A DNA stretch of 45,296 bases from the NCBI GenBank assembly GCA_900769985.1, contig CAAGIS010000224.1, positions 1 through 45,296 on the forward strand, given 5' to 3'. The notes below the pieces were generated by a model that saw nothing but the letters and a program-made list of their open reading frames with translations, was not told the origin of the DNA and did no database searches. A program made the translations under genes and the position numbers. Position 1 is the stretch's first letter. Each line of letters starts with the position of its first letter. Below are positions 1-6,815 of the stretch, piece after piece. This DNA comes from Spirochaetia bacterium. Its GTDB lineage: Bacteria; Spirochaetota; Spirochaetia; Treponematales; Treponemataceae.

Positions 1-100
1 GTAGTGTCTCCTTTTTGCATGAGGTAATGTCATGCTTTGTTTTAGTTTTATGCAATTGTAGGACTAAATCCTCGATTTTTGCAAACCTGTGAGGCACTAC
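1..100. repeat. Imperfect long inverted repeat at the left edge
   Basis: The first ten bases pair with bases 91-100 (GTAGTGTCTC against GAGGCACTAC, one G-T wobble). A TGCAAA/TTTGCA pair may extend the stem inward. Inside lie a smaller hairpin, GCATGA/TCATGC at about 18-35, and AGGA/TCCT around 61-73. An in-frame TAG at 43-45 closes the frame of the RHS tail that follows, so this segment separates the tail from any RHS body upstream. It could be a boundary element, a terminator of an upstream gene or chance structure; the window edge hides the context. Confidence 0.35.
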
Positions 101-684
101 ATATTGTTCTGTATCACTATGCGGGGAATAACCCGATACGCTATATAGACCCGGATGGAAATGACATAACTACAGTTACTTTTGTTGGTGTAGGTGCAAA
201 ACTTATCATAGGTGGTTCTGTTTCTATTGGTTTTTCATGGGATGATAATGGAACTATTGCATTTACAGTTACAGGTGGTGCAGGAGTTGGAGTAGAAGCC
301 TCTGTAGATTTACCTATTGCTCCGTCATTATCGTGGACAGAAGGAAAGAATATTGAAGATTGTCCGCATTTAGGAATTTTTTATGCAGATTGGGATGCTT
401 CCGATAAAGGACTAAGTACAGATGTTGGTGCAGTTTTTAGTGGTACGCTAGATATGGAATCGAATAAATGGACTGGCTATTCAATCGGCACCATTGGCGG
501 TAGTGTTAATTTTATCTCCGGTACATTATATATTAATCTGACAAAAGCTGGAAACTTTATCAAAAATCTCTCTGAGGATTCTATAAATGCCATTAGGGAT
601 TATTTTAGCAATCCTAAAAACGAAATCCCTGATGAAGTCAGAGAACAAGTTCTAAAATCCCTTTCGCCAGAAGATAATCAATAA
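79..684 (+). CDS. Orphan RHS C-terminal tip with glycine-rich beta domain (toxin candidate, cassette 1)
   Basis: The protein opens with the hallmark that closes the RHS core, YHYAGNNPIRYIDPDG (about residues 12-27), and continues into a variable tail. RHS proteins are large secreted or surface shells; the segment after this motif is normally the toxic tip. Here the RHS body is missing: the frame is closed by TAG at 43-45 and the only start is a TTG at 79, so this is a displaced tip, not a whole gene. The tail (residues 28-201) is glycine- and serine-rich with alternating hydrophobic residues in its first two thirds, suggesting beta structure, and ends in a charged helical stretch. I recognise no catalytic motif. 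The small membrane-protein gene 12 bp downstream fits an immunity partner, which would suggest a tip acting at the membrane. That function is inference. Confidence 0.6.
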   Translation: MQTCEALHIVLYHYAGNNPIRYIDPDGNDITTVTFVGVGAKLIIGGSVSIGFSWDDNGTIAFTVTGGAGVGVEASVDLPIAPSLSWTEGKNIEDCPHLGIFYADWDASDKGLSTDVGAVFSGTLDMESNKWTGYSIGTIGGSVNFISGTLYINLTKAGNFIKNLSEDSINAIRDYFSNPKNEIPDEVREQVLKSLSPEDNQ

Positions 685-696
685 GAGGTTGCTCTA

Positions 697-1053
697 ATGA
701 AAATAAAATTTTTTTCAATTTTATATACGGTTTTATCAATATCATTCTTAATTGTATTAAGTTTATTTAAAGGAACAGAAAATCTTTTTATAGGATTCCT
801 TGCGTATGGTTTTATATTGCTCATACAATATAAAGTTTTGGTATTCAAAGAAATGGCCTTCCTAAAATTTATAACAACATATAGTTTTCTCAATTATGTA
901 ATTTTAATCTTAGGATTTTTCTATTATTTCGTAATAAGTATTCTTCTTGTTAAAGACATCATAAAAATACCTTTTGGTTATTTTGTTTTAACGGGATGTG
1001 CATCATCATGTTTTTACACATTTTTTATGTGTAAAAAATATATTGATGAATAA
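697..1053 (+). CDS. Small four-helix membrane protein, probable immunity partner of cassette 1
   Basis: 118 residues with about four hydrophobic helices (near 6-23, 30-46, 62-85 and 92-112), short loops and a lysine-rich C-terminus. No signal peptide cleavage site or known family motif is evident. It begins 12 bp after the RHS tip with an AAGAGG ribosome site before ATG, so it is co-transcribed. In polymorphic toxin loci the gene directly after the toxin tip is usually its immunity gene, and small polytopic proteins commonly protect against tips that act on the inner membrane. That assignment rests on position only. It is very A+T-rich, like many RHS-linked accessory genes. Confidence 0.6.
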   Translation: MKIKFFSILYTVLSISFLIVLSLFKGTENLFIGFLAYGFILLIQYKVLVFKEMAFLKFITTYSFLNYVILILGFFYYFVISILLVKDIIKIPFGYFVLTGCASSCFYTFFMCKKYIDE

Positions 1054-1116
1054 TTTTATGATTACCACTACATCTAGCGTTCCCCGTCCGCCTGAAAACG
1101 CGGTGTTTTAGTCATA

Positions 1117-1129
1117 CAAATAGGCATTT
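1117..1129 (+). repeat. 13-base direct repeat after cassette 1
   Basis: CAAATAGGCATTT occurs here and again at 4166-4178, in both cases shortly after the immunity gene of an RHS tip cassette. The similarity continues more loosely downstream (GGA, AGA and an A-run at matching spacing). It may be the conserved 3' edge of each cassette. Confidence 0.55.
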
Positions 1130-1196
1130 ATAGGAGGAGAAGAAAAAAAATCTGATTTTATCTACAGCGTTGTTAGGAAAACACAATAATAATTCG

Positions 1197-1225
1197 TTGA
1201 GTAATCATAACAATAATGTTAATAT
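1197..1225 (+). promoter_or_regulatory. Sigma70-like promoter, leaderless, for the first PF09820 gene
   Basis: TTGAGT at 1197-1202, a 17-base spacer and TAATAT at 1220-1225. The -10 box ends 6 nt before the ATG at 1232, and the intervening AAAGAT is not a ribosome site, so the transcript probably starts at or next to the start codon. Confidence 0.55.
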
Positions 1226-1231
1226 AAAGAT

Positions 1232-2800
1232 ATGGAAGCAAGATTATTACCAATTGGAATTCAGGATTTTGAGGATTTACGTAAACGGGAATGTATTTAT
1301 GTCGATAAAACTGCTTTTATTTATAAACTTGCAAAAGAAGGAAAACCGTATTTTTTAAGCCGACCGCGCCGTTTTGGAAAAAGTCTTCTGCTTTCAACCA
1401 TGGAATATTATTTTCTTGGTAAACAAGAACTTTTTAAAGGACTTGCAATAGAAAAACTGGAGAAAGACTGGACTGAATATCCCGTTTTAAAAATCAGTTT
1501 TGGTGCAGATAATTATCCGGATTTAGTAAGTCTAAAGTCCGCAATAAACCTTCAGCTTTCCAGATATGAAAAAAGATATAACATTGAAGTAAACGATGAA
1601 CGATCTGCACCACGATTGAATAACATAATCTCAGCAGTTTATGAACAAACAGGTAAACAAGTTGTAATTCTTATTGATGAATACGACAAACCGATTCTCG
1701 ATGCTTTATATACGGACTATGAAGAACAGAATCGTCAGGAACTAAGAAGTTTTTACAGTCCATTAAAAGACCTCGATAAATATATCCGTTTTTTGTTTAT
1801 AACAGGAATTACAAAAATCAGCCATGTGAATATTTTCAGCGGACTGAATCAACTTAATGATATAAGTCTAAATAAAGATTTTCAAACTATTTGTGGAATT
1901 TCTGAATCTGAACTTGAACAGTATTTTGGGCCAGAAATCAAAGCCCTCGCAGAAGAAAAAGAAATAACGATTTCTGAAGCTAGACAAAAACTAGCTGTTA
2001 TGTATGATGGGTATCATTTTTCATATCCAGGAGAAGGTGTTTATAATCCCTTTTGTTTATTAAAATGCTTTATGGACAAAAAATTTGGTTCATATTGGTT
2101 TGAAAGCGGAACTCCATCCTTCCTTGTAAAAACACTCCAGAATCAACCTTTGGAACTTACAACTTTAGTAAATGGACGTGTAGCCAATGAAAATCAGTTT
2201 AAGAATTATGACCCTGACAGCAAAAATATGCTGCCTGTAATTTATCAAAGTGGCTATCTTACGATAAAAGATTATGATAAAGATGATGAAACTTATGTTC
2301 TTGATTTCCCCAACCGTGAAATTGAGCAAGGCTTTCTCGAAGTTCTTTTGAAAAAGTTTATCACAGTCCCATATGATGATATTGGACTTGAGATAAACAA
2401 CATGAAACAGGCATTAAAAAATCACGACATAGACAGAGTTCTTTCAATCATAAAAGCCGCAATTGCAGATTTACCGACTGTCGTAAAAAAAGACATGTGC
2501 GAAAACTATTACGAATCTGTAACACACCTTATTTTCCGGCTTACAGGCTTTAACGTTGTAAGCGAATTACAATCTGTTGCCGGTCGTAGCGATGTAATTG
2601 TTACAACAAAAGACAGCGTTTTCATTTTCGAACTAAAAATGGATAAAGGCCGAAAGTTTGAAGAGGTTGCAGTAGAAGCCTTAACTCAGATAGACTCTAA
2701 CGGCTATGCAAACAGGTTTGCAGTTAGCGAAAAACAGATGTTCAAGGTTGGGGTAGTTTTTTCCAGCAGTGGCAAAGGAATGCTTGGCTGGAAATATTAA
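1232..2800 (+). CDS. AAA-ATPase-like / PD-(D/E)XK nuclease family protein (PF09820 type), copy 1
   Basis: 522 residues. The N-terminus (LLPIGIQDFEDLR, then YVDKT) and the PRRFGKSLLLST P-loop near residue 48 match the PF09820 AAA-ATPase-like family. VVILIDEYDKPILDAL near 145 is the Walker B strand with the family's DEYDKP signature. The C-terminus (about 430-500) carries a PD-(D/E)XK core: E of VSELQ, GRSDVIV and IFELKMD. Such proteins are expanded in treponemes, Bacteroidetes and clostridia; their function is not established, though ATPase plus nuclease suggests DNA or phage-related activity. The start at 1232 aligns with the paralogue at 39997-41562. It sits between two RHS tip cassettes, and RHS homology resumes about 25 nt after its stop. 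Confidence 0.85.
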   Translation: MEARLLPIGIQDFEDLRKRECIYVDKTAFIYKLAKEGKPYFLSRPRRFGKSLLLSTMEYYFLGKQELFKGLAIEKLEKDWTEYPVLKISFGADNYPDLVSLKSAINLQLSRYEKRYNIEVNDERSAPRLNNIISAVYEQTGKQVVILIDEYDKPILDALYTDYEEQNRQELRSFYSPLKDLDKYIRFLFITGITKISHVNIFSGLNQLNDISLNKDFQTICGISESELEQYFGPEIKALAEEKEITISEARQKLAVMYDGYHFSYPGEGVYNPFCLLKCFMDKKFGSYWFESGTPSFLVKTLQNQPLELTTLVNGRVANENQFKNYDPDSKNMLPVIYQSGYLTIKDYDKDDETYVLDFPNREIEQGFLEVLLKKFITVPYDDIGLEINNMKQALKNHDIDRVLSIIKAAIADLPTVVKKDMCENYYESVTHLIFRLTGFNVVSELQSVAGRSDVIVTTKDSVFIFELKMDKGRKFEEVAVEALTQIDSNGYANRFAVSEKQMFKVGVVFSSSGKGMLGWKY

Positions 2801-2857
2801 GTATTCGAATGTTAGGAGGCAAAGAGATATAACCAGAACCTGTCGGGTATTGGCGGT

Positions 2858-3484
2858 GTGTTCAATCACATCAATGGCAATTTGTTTACCTACGCAGCAA
2901 ATAACCCGGTACACTATATAGACCCTGATGGAAGAATAATTGACATCATTTGGGATATAGGCTTTACGCTTTATGATATTGGCTCTGCAATATATAAAAG
3001 TACAAAAGGCGACAATTCTGGTTGGATAGATGTTGGCATTGATGCTGCTGCTATTCTTATTCCTTGTGTTCCTGCTGGATTATCAAAAATTGATGATGCA
3101 GTAAAACTTGCAAAAAAAGCAGATAAGGTTGGCGATGCTGTAAGAGTTGCTGATAAAGTTGGGGATACAGCGAAAGCTGTAAAATCTACAAGGCCTAATC
3201 AAGTCCATCATTTTGCAACGAACAAGAGTAAAAAATATACACAGCAAATGTCAAATATTGCAGATAAATATGGATTAAAACTTAAAGGCGACTGGAATAA
3301 GGAATTACTCCCACATCAAGGACGACATCCAAATAAATATCATGACTTCGTTTTAGATGGCATGAATAGAGCATCAAACGAAGCAGGATCTGATACAAGT
3401 AAGTTTTTAGAACTATTTGCTAAATATGTAAAGGAACCTGTCAGAAATAATCCAGATTTATTAAAGAAAGTAGGTTGGGAGTAA
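2858..3484 (+). CDS. Orphan RHS C-terminal tip with AHH-type HNH nuclease domain (toxin, cassette 2)
   Basis: The frame is open from 2816 and the RHS sequence starts upstream of the GTG at 2858 (residues NQNLSGIGGVFNHINGN), leading into NLFTYAANNPVHYIDPDG, the end of the RHS core. The RHS body is absent. A hydrophobic linker (about 25-65) and an alanine/lysine/valine repeat region follow. The last 100 residues resemble the AHH family of HNH/endonuclease VII nucleases: QVHHFATNK supplies the paired histidines and LLPHQGRHPNKYHDFV the second metal/catalytic half. The tip is therefore probably a DNase toxin. AGGAGG at 2814-2819 could serve translation, but no ordinary start codon lies at the right distance, so GTG 2858 is tentative and the gene may be silent. 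Its stop lies 2 bp before the next ATG. Confidence 0.7.
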   Translation: MFNHINGNLFTYAANNPVHYIDPDGRIIDIIWDIGFTLYDIGSAIYKSTKGDNSGWIDVGIDAAAILIPCVPAGLSKIDDAVKLAKKADKVGDAVRVADKVGDTAKAVKSTRPNQVHHFATNKSKKYTQQMSNIADKYGLKLKGDWNKELLPHQGRHPNKYHDFVLDGMNRASNEAGSDTSKFLELFAKYVKEPVRNNPDLLKKVGWE

Positions 3485-3486
3485 AA

Positions 3487-4104
3487 ATGAATAAGTGTTT
3501 TTTTTTTACAGCTAAGGAAGGTTCAAACAAAGACTTTTCAATGGCAAAGTTTTCAGATGAAACCATTATTTCACCTCTTGAGGTCGATGACTTTATAAAG
3601 CAGAACAGACGGTTTCCATGCAATTTGGTCTTGGCACAAATGCGCATAACAAAAAATGGAATAACCCAAAACACCAATGTACCTGAAAAAGAGTTTTTTG
3701 ATTATCAGTACAATCAATTTGCTTATTATCTATTGTCGGAACGGTTGAAAAACTGTATTGAAGAAAACAAAGGTTCAAAAGATTTCTTCAGTTGGATAAG
3801 CGTTTCTGTCAGTTCAGAAACTGAAACAAGAAATTATTTTATTCCAATATTTGAAAGTATTCCGGATGTGATTGATTCAAAACTTACCACAATAGTGCCT
3901 GCCAGTAATGCGATTATGGTTCCTTGTTTTGACTCTGAAAAAATTGAAGGGCATAATTTTTTCCCGATAAAAAGCTCCTTTGGTGTACTTCCAAGAGGAA
4001 TATATGTTTCAGAATCACTAAAAAAAATGTTGCAGAAACAGAAATTTGATAATATAAAATTCGAAAAAGCAAAATGTAGTTTAGATGGTAGTGTTATTCC
4101 TTAA
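3487..4104 (+). CDS. Imm11/MXAN_0049-like immunity protein (cassette 2)
   Basis: 205 residues from the ATG at 3487, two bases after the toxin stop; a TTG start at 3475 would add four residues but overlap the toxin. The protein is soluble and mixed alpha/beta. Its C-terminal part (FFPIKSSFGVLPRGIYVSESLKKML, then a KFDNIKFEKA-like strand) resembles the Imm11/DUF1629 family named after MXAN_0049, whose known partner is an AHH-domain toxin. That the upstream tip independently looks like AHH supports the call. Expected role: binding and neutralising the nuclease tip in the cytoplasm. Family assignment is from memory of the pattern; toxin-immunity linkage is strong by position. Confidence 0.62.
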   Translation: MNKCFFFTAKEGSNKDFSMAKFSDETIISPLEVDDFIKQNRRFPCNLVLAQMRITKNGITQNTNVPEKEFFDYQYNQFAYYLLSERLKNCIEENKGSKDFFSWISVSVSSETETRNYFIPIFESIPDVIDSKLTTIVPASNAIMVPCFDSEKIEGHNFFPIKSSFGVLPRGIYVSESLKKMLQKQKFDNIKFEKAKCSLDGSVIP

Positions 4105-4113
4105 AATATATGG

Positions 4114-4148
4114 CACTATACATTCTTACTATGTATAGTGTTTTTAAA
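4114..4148 (+). terminator. Rho-independent terminator after cassette 2
   Basis: A perfect 10-bp stem (CACTATACAT / ATGTATAGTG, 4114-4123 with 4131-4140), a 7-base loop and a run of T. It ends the toxin/immunity transcript. Confidence 0.8.
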
Positions 4149-4165
4149 TTTTTTCTCTCCTCCAA

Positions 4166-4178
4166 CAAATAGGCATTT
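4166..4178 (+). repeat. 13-base direct repeat after cassette 2
   Basis: Second copy of CAAATAGGCATTT (the first is at 1117-1129), just beyond the cassette terminator. It leads directly into an open coding remnant. Confidence 0.55.
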
Positions 4179-4253
4179 GATGGAAAAGAGCCAAAAAAAG
4201 GCAAAATCCCGGGAGAACTTGTGCTGAAAACGCCAGATTCTTCCGAAATTTAA
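4173..4253 (+). pseudogene. Short C-terminal coding remnant
   Basis: Directly after an in-frame TAG inside the 13-base repeat, 26 codons are open to TAA at 4251-4253. They read like real protein (AFDGKEPKKGKIPGELV, then LKTPDSSEI). The matching position at 1125 reads AFIGGEEKKI and then a stop, so the two are diverged copies of the same tail. No start codon or ribosome site is seen. It is probably the 3' end of a gene broken when cassettes were added. Confidence 0.4.
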
Positions 4254-4311
4254 AAAAATAAAATGCAGATTCTCAATTTTCGTGCTATAATCAGCCAGAG
4301 GGAGGTGCCTG

Positions 4312-5067
4312 ATGTTAAAAAAAACAGAATGGTTTGAAAGTGAAGAGTTCTGGAAAAATTACGGACCTATAATGTTTGACTCGACTCATTGGGCAGAAGC
4401 GCCTGGCATTGCAGATTCAATCTGTAAAATCGCAGGGCTTTCAAAAGGGAGTTCCATTTTAGATGCAGGGTGCGGTCCTGGGCGTGTTGCAGTCGAATTT
4501 GCTCTTTTAGGACTTGACGTTACGGGCGTAGATTTAATTCAGGCTGAACTTGATGCAGCAAAAGAAACTGCTGATGATGAAAATGTTAAAATCAATCTGG
4601 TAAAAGCAGACTTACGGGAATATTCAACTGATAAAAAATTTGACTGCGCCGTAAATCTTTATACTTCTTTCGGTTACTGCGATGCAATAGAAGATGATTT
4701 GAAAATCCTCAAACAGATTGCCGCTGCGATAAAAGATGACGGCTTTTTTATACTTGAGTGTACTAGCCGCGAAATCGCCGTCCGTTATTTTACAGAAGGA
4801 GAATGGTTTGAACGCGCAGGAAAAACAGTCTTGACGCAGTTCTGCGTGGAAGGAGCATGGGAAGGATTGCGCTCAAAATGGATTTTAATTGACAATACTA
4901 CAGGCAGGCGCATTGAACACGAATTTGTTCAAAGACTGTATTCTGCAATTGAATTAAAAAGAATGATGCTTGCAGTCGGATTTAAAAGTGCAGAGATTTA
5001 CGGTGACTTTAATTTTTCGCCGTATAATCAGAATGCAAAAACAATGGTCATAGTTGCACGAAAATAA
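4312..5067 (+). CDS. Class I SAM-dependent methyltransferase
   Basis: 251 residues. The SAM-binding motif I is DAGCGPGRVAVEF (about 51-63), followed by LDVTGVDL (motif II acidic residue) and VKADLREY. The fold is that of the UbiE/Methyltransf_11-25 group of small-molecule or unspecific methyltransferases; the C-terminal half is the variable substrate part. A strong GAGGGAGG site precedes the ATG. The start lies beyond the RHS island, so this is the first gene of the ordinary chromosome. ybaK follows after 35 bp on the same strand and may share the transcript. Substrate unknown. Confidence 0.85.
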   Translation: MLKKTEWFESEEFWKNYGPIMFDSTHWAEAPGIADSICKIAGLSKGSSILDAGCGPGRVAVEFALLGLDVTGVDLIQAELDAAKETADDENVKINLVKADLREYSTDKKFDCAVNLYTSFGYCDAIEDDLKILKQIAAAIKDDGFFILECTSREIAVRYFTEGEWFERAGKTVLTQFCVEGAWEGLRSKWILIDNTTGRRIEHEFVQRLYSAIELKRMMLAVGFKSAEIYGDFNFSPYNQNAKTMVIVARK

Positions 5068-5102
5068 AAAGTCATTAACACTAGAAGGAAAATTACTGCC
5101 TT

Positions 5103-5588
5103 ATGAAAAAAACTAACGCAATGCGAATCCTAGACAACTTAAAAATAAAATACGAAGCTTCAGAATATGACGATGACAGGGAACACAAACTTGAACACGG
5201 TGCGGCAATCGAAACTGCAAAAAAACTCGGCATTGCACCGGAACAGGTTTTTAAAACGATTGTATTTAAAACAGATTCAAAAGAAATTCTTGTTTTCTGC
5301 CAGTCAGCCGTTCACGAAATAAATTTAAAAAAGGCACGGACGGCAGCAGGCGTAAAAGAAGTTCTTCCTGTAAAACAGGAAGAACTTCTTGCACTTACAG
5401 GGTATGTCCGTGGCGGCTGCTCGCCTGTCGGAATGAAAAAACAGTACAGAACTTTTATTGACAAAAGTGCTTTGTCTCAACCATTAATCTCTATTTCCGC
5501 AGGACAGCGAGGAATTCAATTAAAACTAAAACCACAGGATTTAATTAATGCAACAAATGCAACTGTCTGCGATTTAATTCTTGAATAA
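5103..5588 (+). CDS. ybaK: Cys-tRNA(Pro)/Cys-tRNA(Cys) deacylase YbaK
   Basis: 161 residues, the usual length for the YbaK/EbsC family. It begins KKTNAMRILDNLKIKYE, has EQVFKTIVFKTD with the conserved lysine, the VKEVLPV strand and GYVRGGCSPVGMKK, the family's GG(x)SP loop. Such proteins hydrolyse Cys mischarged onto tRNA-Pro after aminoacylation by ProRS, acting in the cytoplasm as trans-editing factors. The ribosome site is weak (GAAGGA some 13 nt upstream), so it may depend on translation from the methyltransferase gene. Its 3' end overlaps the convergent ROK gene by 15 bp. Confidence 0.9.
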   Translation: MKKTNAMRILDNLKIKYEASEYDDDREHKLEHGAAIETAKKLGIAPEQVFKTIVFKTDSKEILVFCQSAVHEINLKKARTAAGVKEVLPVKQEELLALTGYVRGGCSPVGMKKQYRTFIDKSALSQPLISISAGQRGIQLKLKPQDLINATNATVCDLILE

Positions 5589-6773
5589 ACGAGCATTTAA
5601 AAGCCACTTGTATGCCGACATATTTTTATAAAACTCTGTCGAGCAATTGTCTTCGCCTGATAGTTCCGGCACACTAAAAAGTTTATCAAGAACTAATATC
5701 GATGCACCGGTAGATACAACTTTGTCAGAAATCATACCCGTTGCAACCATCGAAGTTTTGTTCCATTCGTACGGCCAGAGATAAACAATTTCTTCACGGA
5801 TATACTTTACGATTTCTTCTGCATAAATTTTATCAATTCCGCCAACGTAAACGATGTCAAGATTCAAAGTATTTACAAGAAAAGCAACGTTCTTTGCAAG
5901 TTCCTGAAAAATCGGCGTTACTTTTTCTGCTTCAGAGATTTTGTCAATGCAGTCAGTTCCATTTACAAACTGATTCTGACTTGAAGGATTCCAAAGCATA
6001 CTGCGGAATTCACCTGCCGTAGCATTTGCACCATGATAGATTTTTCCGTTCAGGACAAAACCAAAACCGACAGAAATATTTTTTGGAGATTTCTTTACAG
6101 GCTGCTGAGGTCTATGCTGAACCATTACGTACATCATATTTTTTTCGCGGGAATAATCTTTCCAGAGCATGCGTTCCGTATAACAGCAGCAGCGCGCATC
6201 ATTTTCAAAAAAGACAGGCAGATTTGTAAGTTCTTCTGCAGCTTTTATAAATTCAACAGGCTCGTAAATCATAAGTGGAATAGACTGAATTATTTTTCCT
6301 GTTTTTATGTCAATCAAAGCAGGAAGTCCAACCCCAATTCCTGCCAGATATTTTTTATTGTCATTTGCGTATTTGTTTATAATTCGGAATGCCTTTTCAA
6401 AATATCCCAAAAGTCCGAGTCTTGCATATTCTTCAATGTCAATGTTTTCTGAATATTCAAAAAATGATTCACCGTTTAAATCTAAAAGTGAACATGAAAA
6501 TTTTTCAGGTCCGATTTCAATTCCGCCGGCACATGCAAAATCATTTTCCAGTTCAAGAAAAACTGGCTTACGACCACCTTGAGGTCCTGAGTCCCCTGAC
6601 TCTGCTTCGCGTATCAAACCATGAAGTGCAAGTTCCGATGTAATTTTTGTAACTGTCGACTTGTCCATCGCAAGGCGCGATGCAATATCTACGCGGCTTA
6701 TTTTTTTTTCTATCCAGATGAGCCGGAGAATTCTTGATATGTTAATTTCGGACAAAGAGTTCAAAACACGCAT
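5574..6773 (-). CDS. ROK-family transcriptional regulator (NagC/XylR type)
   Basis: 399 residues. An N-terminal MarR-like winged helix (RVDIASRLAMDKSTVTKITS at about 25-45) is followed by the ROK fold from about residue 80. Two key kinase features are missing: the phosphate loop DxGxT reads EIGPEK, and the CxCGxxGCxE zinc motif is absent around GEFRSM. It is thus probably a sugar-sensing repressor without kinase activity. No sugar transport or catabolic gene adjoins it, so the regulon is elsewhere. The start at 6773 sits 7 nt after a -10 box, giving a probable leaderless mRNA. It converges on ybaK with a 15-bp overlap. Confidence 0.85.
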   Translation of the reverse strand: MRVLNSLSEINISRILRLIWIEKKISRVDIASRLAMDKSTVTKITSELALHGLIREAESGDSGPQGGRKPVFLELENDFACAGGIEIGPEKFSCSLLDLNGESFFEYSENIDIEEYARLGLLGYFEKAFRIINKYANDNKKYLAGIGVGLPALIDIKTGKIIQSIPLMIYEPVEFIKAAEELTNLPVFFENDARCCCYTERMLWKDYSREKNMMYVMVQHRPQQPVKKSPKNISVGFGFVLNGKIYHGANATAGEFRSMLWNPSSQNQFVNGTDCIDKISEAEKVTPIFQELAKNVAFLVNTLNLDIVYVGGIDKIYAEEIVKYIREEIVYLWPYEWNKTSMVATGMISDKVVSTGASILVLDKLFSVPELSGEDNCSTEFYKNMSAYKWLLNARLFKN

Positions 6774-6780
6774 TAGAGTT

Positions 6781-6809
6781 ATTTTATTTTAGTTTATTGA
6801 TTTTTTCAA
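6781..6809 (-). promoter_or_regulatory. Leaderless promoter of the ROK regulator
   Basis: On the minus strand: TTGAAA, 17 bases, TAAAAT, then AACTCTA and the ATG at 6773. There is no room for a ribosome site; the predicted +1 falls on or beside the start codon. Confidence 0.6.
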
Positions 6810-6815
6810 CTAGAA

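Noticed and set aside
1..4260. Integron cassettes with attC sites
   Set aside because: Treponemes can carry integrons and there are inverted repeats here, but I could not find paired RYYYAAC and GTTRRRY boxes at cassette ends, and no integrase gene is in the window.
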